Shown here one piece after another: positions 6,646 to 9,955 of a DNA stretch of 9,955 nt. The DNA is taken from positions 1 through 9,955 of the forward strand of contig JBBDSC010000052.1 of the NCBI GenBank assembly GCA_040905145.1. The letters are read 5' to 3'. How positions within the stretch are numbered: the first letter of the stretch is position 1; the number at the start of each line of letters is the position of its first letter. A model generated the notes under the pieces. That model was not told where the DNA came from. It saw only the letters and a program-made list of their open reading frames with translations, and made no database searches. Made by a program: the position numbers and the translations under genes. The DNA is from DATGMS01 sp040905145. GTDB lineage: Bacteria > Bacteroidota > Bacteroidia > Cytophagales > Cyclobacteriaceae.

Positions 6646-7182
6646 ATGTTTAAACCAACCAAAATATTACCCTTATTCCTATCCTTTTTTCTGCTTGTAA
6701 ATGCTTGTTCTTCAGAACGCACTGAATCTGCCAGTGAGCAGTCCTCAGATAAAAATGAGTCGGGGTTGACTAAAGCCCCGGATTTTGAAGTTACAACCAT
6801 AGACGGAAAAAAAATAAGTCTGAAACAATCCATGGAAGAAAACAAACCTTTAGTCGTTTATTTCACGGCATCCTGGTGTCCCGATTGTGCCAAAAACTGG
6901 CCCGCTATTTCCGAAGTTTATCCTGAATACAAAGATAAACTCAACTTGGTTGCCATAGGCGTAGATCCAACCGATGATGAAGAGGTAATGAGAAAGTTAT
7001 CCGAGGAAAAGGGATTTACATTTCCAATTACCAAGGGCCATCCGGACATCATGGTAGATTTTGGGGTTAGGAGTCAGGCTACCACCGTAGGAATAAACCG
7101 TGACGGTTATATTGCATTTCAGAAAAAAGCTGTGCTCAGTGCCGAAGAATACCGTTCACTGTTTGATGAATTAGTACGCTAA
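6646..7182 (+). CDS. TlpA/ResA-like thioredoxin-fold lipoprotein
   Basis: 178 residues. A lipoprotein signal ends in LVNAC with C21 lipidated, followed by a Ser/Glu-rich linker (22-42) and a redoxin-type thioredoxin domain. The redox motif is W77-C78-P79-D80-C81 in FTASWCPDC. The family insert and a VAIGVDPTDDEEV stretch follow. Such proteins reduce or oxidise envelope disulfides, including the CXXCH cysteines of apocytochromes before heme attachment. One oddity: where thioredoxins have the cis-proline before the TT pair (usually PTT), this protein reads QATTV, so A145 replaces it. The gene is followed after 2 bp by the CcdA-type gene, the usual source of electrons for this kind of protein. 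The preceding 48 bp is AT-rich and shows no recognisable promoter. Confidence 0.87.
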   Translation: MFKPTKILPLFLSFFLLVNACSSERTESASEQSSDKNESGLTKAPDFEVTTIDGKKISLKQSMEENKPLVVYFTASWCPDCAKNWPAISEVYPEYKDKLNLVAIGVDPTDDEEVMRKLSEEKGFTFPITKGHPDIMVDFGVRSQATTVGINRDGYIAFQKKAVLSAEEYRSLFDELVR

Positions 7183-7184
7183 AC

Positions 7185-7853
7185 ATGGATTTTATCGGCT
7201 TCTCCTTTGTACAGGGTGTTTTGGCTTTCCTGGCGCCTTGTGCCGTTGCGTTACTGCCCGGGTACATTGTGGCTTTTATTTCCCGGAATTCCGAAGGAAA
7301 ACCGGGCGCAGCCACCCGCCTTATCCGGGGGCTCAAACTGGCCTTACTTAGCATACTGGGTATTTTATTCATATATGCTATTGCAGGCGGTATGATCATT
7401 TTGGCCAGTCAGGTTTTGAAAGATTATATGAAATGGATCACCATGGGCATGGGTATCGTTTTAATCGTCCTAGGTATTCTCATGGTGATGGGGAAAATTT
7501 TTTCTTTATCCCTGAACATGAAAGATCCCTCCTATAAAACCGAGGCTGCTGAAGCCTTTGTATTTGGAGTGGCATATGCCATAGGAGCCTTAGGTTGTTT
7601 GTTTCCACTTTTCCTGGTGGTTGCTACCCAGGCGATGGCAGCCCCAACAGTATGGGAGGGCGGTTCCTATTTCCTTGCGTATTTTGCAGGTATGAGCAGT
7701 ATGATGATCGCAGCTATTATCCTTTCAACATTTGCCAGAGATCTCCTTATGAATTACCTGAGAAAAATACTCCCATACATGGAGCGGATTACAGGCGTAT
7801 TACTGATCCTTGCAGGGATATATGTAATTCAATACCAAATGGCGCTGTTTTAA
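7185..7853 (+). CDS. CcdA/DsbD-type transmembrane thiol-disulfide electron transporter
   Basis: 222 residues with about six hydrophobic membrane segments. The two redox cysteines expected in CcdA are seen: C19 in FLAPCAVALLPGY in the first membrane helix, and C138 in GALGCLFPLFL in the fourth. The internal repeat of Cys-Pro-rich helices is typical of the family. CcdA passes electrons from cytoplasmic thioredoxin across the inner membrane to an envelope thioredoxin-like protein. The gene starts 2 bp after the stop of the CPDC lipoprotein gene, so that protein is the obvious acceptor. With two c-type heme lipoproteins encoded nearby, keeping CXXCH cysteines reduced for heme ligation is a reasonable role; general envelope redox repair is the alternative. 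It is shorter than DsbD, which has extra soluble domains at both ends. Confidence 0.88.
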   Translation: MDFIGFSFVQGVLAFLAPCAVALLPGYIVAFISRNSEGKPGAATRLIRGLKLALLSILGILFIYAIAGGMIILASQVLKDYMKWITMGMGIVLIVLGILMVMGKIFSLSLNMKDPSYKTEAAEAFVFGVAYAIGALGCLFPLFLVVATQAMAAPTVWEGGSYFLAYFAGMSSMMIAAIILSTFARDLLMNYLRKILPYMERITGVLLILAGIYVIQYQMALF

Positions 7854-7875
7854 AAGATGGCGCAAAAGAGTGGAT

Positions 7876-7959
7876 ATGCTCCAAACCTACAAAAAATTTA
7901 AGGAGAATGTGGTCAAAAATATGTTTAGCAGGATTCCAAAGCTCCCTAAGATGCTTTAG
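7876..7959 (+). CDS. Possible 27-residue basic peptide, doubtful
   Basis: A short open frame in the spacer after the CcdA gene would encode a very basic peptide, starting MLQTYKKFKENVVKNMF and ending PKLPKML. Its spacing of Lys and hydrophobic residues would allow an amphipathic helix. There is no good Shine-Dalgarno sequence and no family I recognise. It could be chance or the relic of a larger gene. A weak hairpin (CCTAA 7945-7949, TTAGG 7956-7960) without a T tail overlaps its end. Confidence 0.15.
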   Translation: MLQTYKKFKENVVKNMFSRIPKLPKML

Positions 7960-8015
7960 GACATATCCCAAAGAAAAAAACTTAATAAATCAGCATAGAA
8001 ATAAAACGGGTTTTT

Positions 8016-8042
8016 TGTCAGGAGTTTAAATCCTGTTCGTCT
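8016..8042 (+). promoter_or_regulatory. Candidate ECF sigma promoter, second copy: TGTCAGG-N15-CGTCT
   Basis: TGTCAGG (8016-8022) and CGTCT (8038-8042) have the same 15-bp spacing as the copy at 3268-3294, and the downstream element ends 41 bp before the OB-fold gene ATG. Both copies also share T-runs before TGTCAGG and a TT-x-G stretch after CGTCT. The spacers differ in sequence, apart from a shared CTGTT just before the second box, so this is not a simple recent duplication of the region. The spacer of this copy contains part of an inverted repeat (CAGGA 8019-8023, TCCTG 8031-8035), which might be an extra operator or chance. Confidence 0.55.
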
Positions 8043-8083
8043 ATTCGAGCAGTTAAATCCAGAAGAGAGAAAACCGAACGAAA

Positions 8084-8557
8084 ATGAAAAAAAAGAAAAT
8101 CTTTAGACTATCCCTTATCATTTTTGGATTGGGAGCAATCATTGTCGGAGGTATTGCCTTTTACCTTTATAACATGCCCCACCGGGATATTCAGGCAACA
8201 AAAACAGATTATCATGTAGAAGCCTCCAGCCTTGTTGCAGAATATCTTTCCAATCCCCGGAAAGCCAACGAAAAGTACCTGGATGTAGGAGGGGAATCCA
8301 AGGTTTTGGAAGTTTCCGGTATCATTGTCTCCATAAGTGAAGATTTTAACAACCAAAAGGTGGTATTACTAAAATCCGCTTCAGATAAGGCGGGAGTGAG
8401 CTGTACTTTTATGGAGTCAACCAATCCCCAGGTTGAGGATTTTCTTGAAGGGGAGGAAGTAATGGTCAAAGGAGTTATCCGTTCCGGTGCATCCTATGAC
8501 GAAGACCTGGAAATGTATGAGCATGTAATCCTTGAAAAATGCTCACTTGTTCCCTGA
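8084..8557 (+). CDS. Membrane-anchored OB-fold protein (tRNA_anti-like family)
   Basis: 157 residues. A lysine-rich start (MKKKK) and one hydrophobic segment (9-29) suggest an inner-membrane anchor with the rest outside the cytoplasm. The motif NMPHRDI (30-36) follows. It is a common lead-in of Bacteroidota proteins with an OB-fold of the tRNA_anti-like type, named for fold likeness and not for tRNA binding. The domain runs from about 72 to 155, with VLEVSGIIVSIS, VSCTF and VMVKGVIRSG as the strands and C107 and C153 as the only cysteines, possibly a disulfide. Its molecular role is unknown to me. It is the first gene after the second candidate ECF promoter and precedes a YceI gene by 155 bp, a spacer with no clear promoter or terminator, so the two may share a transcript. 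Confidence 0.75.
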   Translation: MKKKKIFRLSLIIFGLGAIIVGGIAFYLYNMPHRDIQATKTDYHVEASSLVAEYLSNPRKANEKYLDVGGESKVLEVSGIIVSISEDFNNQKVVLLKSASDKAGVSCTFMESTNPQVEDFLEGEEVMVKGVIRSGASYDEDLEMYEHVILEKCSLVP

Positions 8558-8712
8558 TAGTAGGATAATGGCCGGTAAAATAATCCGACAATTTAATCCC
8601 GAAATTAAGCTATAAAACCGTAATTCTTTAATCCAGATGTTTAAGGAAATGCAAAAAAGAAAATAATATTCACCCTCAAAATTCAATATCACCTTTTTAA
8701 ACACACTAAAAA

Positions 8713-9276
8713 ATGAAAAAATCAATTTATTTAAGCGTTTTGGCCTCAATAGTTGTTGCACTGGTATCCTTTACAACTGCCAGCAAACTGGTAAGTACCA
8801 AAACCCACATTCAGTTCTTTTCCACAACACCTGCAGAGGATATAGCATCCCATAATTACAAAGCAGTCAGTACCATTGACCCTGAGAGCGGTGAGGTAGT
8901 ATTCTCTGTCCCCATGCAAAGTTTCGAATTTGAAAAGTCCCTCATGCAGAAGCATTTCAATAGCAAAAAGTTTCTGGAGACCAAAGAATTTCCCAAAGCC
9001 AAAATGACCGGCAAGATAACTAATCTGGGAGAGGTTAGTTTTGAAAAAGACGGCACCTATACCGCAAAAATCCAAGGGGAACTGACCATCAAAGGAGAAA
9101 CAAACCCTATGGAGTCATCAGCTACCGTTACGGTAAAGGGAAAAAGCGTAGAGGTGGACAGCACCTTTCCCGTAACCCTGGCAGATTACGGGATTACTTT
9201 CTCCAAAGGAAAGCCATCCACCAATATTGCCAATACGGTGGAAGTTACCGTAAATGCCTTTTATGGAGCCCAATAA
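8713..9276 (+). CDS. YceI family secreted protein, copy 2
   Basis: 187 residues with a Sec signal peptide (about 1-24; MKKSIYLSVLASIVVALVSF followed by TTASK). The single YceI domain has the core FEFEKSLMQKHFN at 71-83, GELTIKGETNPM, and FPVTLADYGITF near the C-terminus. YceI folds are lipocalin-like barrels binding isoprenoid or lipid-type ligands; the ligand is unknown here. Compared with copy 1 at 3755, the block around FEFEKSLMQ-HFN and the strand order are the same, while signal peptides and loops differ, so the two are paralogues and not a fresh duplication. No cysteine is present in the mature part. The FMN reductase gene starts 8 bp downstream, which implies one transcript. The start codon is preceded by an A-rich stretch without a Shine-Dalgarno sequence, as is common in this phylum. 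Confidence 0.9.
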   Translation: MKKSIYLSVLASIVVALVSFTTASKLVSTKTHIQFFSTTPAEDIASHNYKAVSTIDPESGEVVFSVPMQSFEFEKSLMQKHFNSKKFLETKEFPKAKMTGKITNLGEVSFEKDGTYTAKIQGELTIKGETNPMESSATVTVKGKSVEVDSTFPVTLADYGITFSKGKPSTNIANTVEVTVNAFYGAQ

Positions 9277-9284
9277 TTATTGTG

Positions 9285-9955
9285 ATGAAATTAAACAGTT
9301 TTCAAATTAAATTGAACGAAGAAAGCCCTTTTGAATTTTCCGGTCTGAGGGCTCTGTTCATCAATTGTACACTAAAAAAATCCCCTGAAATCTCCCATAC
9401 TGAAGGCCTGATGAACATGAGCCGTTCCATCATGGAAGCCAATGGGGTTTCAACGGAGATGATCAGAGCGGTTGACCATAAGATTGCCTTTGGGGTTTAC
9501 CCGGACATGAAAGAACATGGTTGGGATGGGGATGATTGGCCCATCATACAGGAAAAGGTAATGAAAGCCCATATCCTGGTGGTGGGCACCCCTATTTGGC
9601 TTGGAGAAAAATCCTCTGTAGCCTCCATGGTTATAGAGCGGTTGTACGGTTATTCGGCTGAATTGAATGGTTCCGGGCAATACGCCTACTACGGCAAAGC
9701 GGGAGGATCTATCATAACAGGAAACGAGGACGGCATAAAACATTGTGCCATGAACCTATTATATTCCCTGCAGCACCTTGGGTATTCAATTCCCCCACAG
9801 GCTGATGCAGGATGGATAGGTGAAGCAGGGCCAGGACCCTCTTATCTGGATAAAGGTTCAGGGGGACCTGAAAATGATTTTACCAACCGCAATACCACAT
9901 TTATGACATGGAACCTGATGCACCTTTCTAAAATGCTTGTTGATGCCGATGGGAT
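9285..9955 (+). CDS. NAD(P)H-dependent FMN reductase / flavodoxin-fold protein, 3' end beyond window
   Basis: The frame is open from ATG 9285 to the window end, 223 codons. The flavodoxin-like fold of the NADPH-dependent FMN reductase family is seen in a first strand (RALFINCTL, 22-30) and an FMN-phosphate loop with TLKKSPEISHT (29-39). The second FMN loop is at 103-112 (TPIWLGEKSS), and TGNEDG at 146-151 is the third flavin-contacting loop. The enzyme would reduce FMN or quinone-like substrates in the cytoplasm; no signal peptide is present. The short extension before the first strand (about 20 residues) and the long C-terminal part with GPGPSYLDKGSG are features of a larger subgroup often annotated only as flavodoxin family. 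It starts 8 bp after YceI copy 2, so it is very likely in the same operon and may supply reducing power to that pathway. Confidence 0.82.
   Translation, partial: MKLNSFQIKLNEESPFEFSGLRALFINCTLKKSPEISHTEGLMNMSRSIMEANGVSTEMIRAVDHKIAFGVYPDMKEHGWDGDDWPIIQEKVMKAHILVVGTPIWLGEKSSVASMVIERLYGYSAELNGSGQYAYYGKAGGSIITGNEDGIKHCAMNLLYSLQHLGYSIPPQADAGWIGEAGPGPSYLDKGSGGPENDFTNRNTTFMTWNLMHLSKMLVDADG

Noticed and set aside
7595..8029. 144-codon plus-strand open frame running past the CcdA stop
   Set aside because: Most of it is an alternate frame of the CcdA gene, and the tail beyond 7853 overlaps the second candidate promoter. The translation is not membrane-like or family-like.
8016..8052. tRNA-like fragment: 5-bp stem with a 7-base loop resembling a T-arm
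   Set aside because: The loop reads GTTTAAA and not TTCRANN, and no matching acceptor or anticodon arm lies upstream. The sequence is better explained by the repeated promoter motif.

Overview
The window looks like a chromosomal segment of a Bacteroidota bacterium, probably from Flavobacteriia or Cytophagia. The evidence is the DUF5777-type beta-barrel protein, YceI proteins with the FEFEKSLMQ-HFN signature, short C-x-x-C-H lipoproteins, a short HX3CX2C anti-sigma-like protein, weak Shine-Dalgarno signals and AT-rich spacers. No rRNA, tRNA, insertion sequence, CRISPR array or phage gene was recognised.

Left part (1-3064, minus strand): a three-gene run reads right to left. It holds an EgtD-type histidine methyltransferase, then after 16 bp a short-chain dehydrogenase, then after 1 bp a GH15 glucoamylase/trehalase-like enzyme that runs off the left edge. 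The ergothioneine partner EgtB is absent from the window. A 275-bp divergent spacer (3065-3339) separates this run from the rest.

Centre-left (3340-5761, plus strand): a tight redox operon encodes a mono-heme c-type lipoprotein, a secreted YceI protein, a DUF5777 outer-membrane-type barrel and a cytochrome P460 lipoprotein that keeps the lysine used for the heme cross-link. A perfect 7-bp hairpin followed by a T-rich stretch closes it (5825-5857).

Centre (5875-7853, plus strand): a stand-alone protein resembling the C-terminal dimerisation domain of glutamyl-tRNA reductase, a zinc-type anti-sigma-like protein without a sigma factor beside it, a thioredoxin-fold lipoprotein (CPDC) and a CcdA-type membrane thiol transporter. 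The last two are 2 bp apart and should form an electron-relay pair in the cell envelope.

Right part (8084-9955, plus strand): a membrane-anchored OB-fold (tRNA_anti-like) protein, a second YceI protein and an NAD(P)H-dependent FMN reductase cut by the window end.

The most interesting signal is regulatory. The same bipartite sequence, TGTCAGG-N15-CGTCT with identical 15-bp spacing, lies 45 bp before the c-type lipoprotein gene and 41 bp before the OB-fold gene. It looks like an ECF sigma-factor promoter. Together with the anti-sigma-like gene between the two units, it suggests that the heme/YceI/OB-fold genes form one ECF-controlled envelope redox regulon. Its substrate cannot be read from the sequence; hydroxylamine or NO chemistry at the P460 heme is one possibility.
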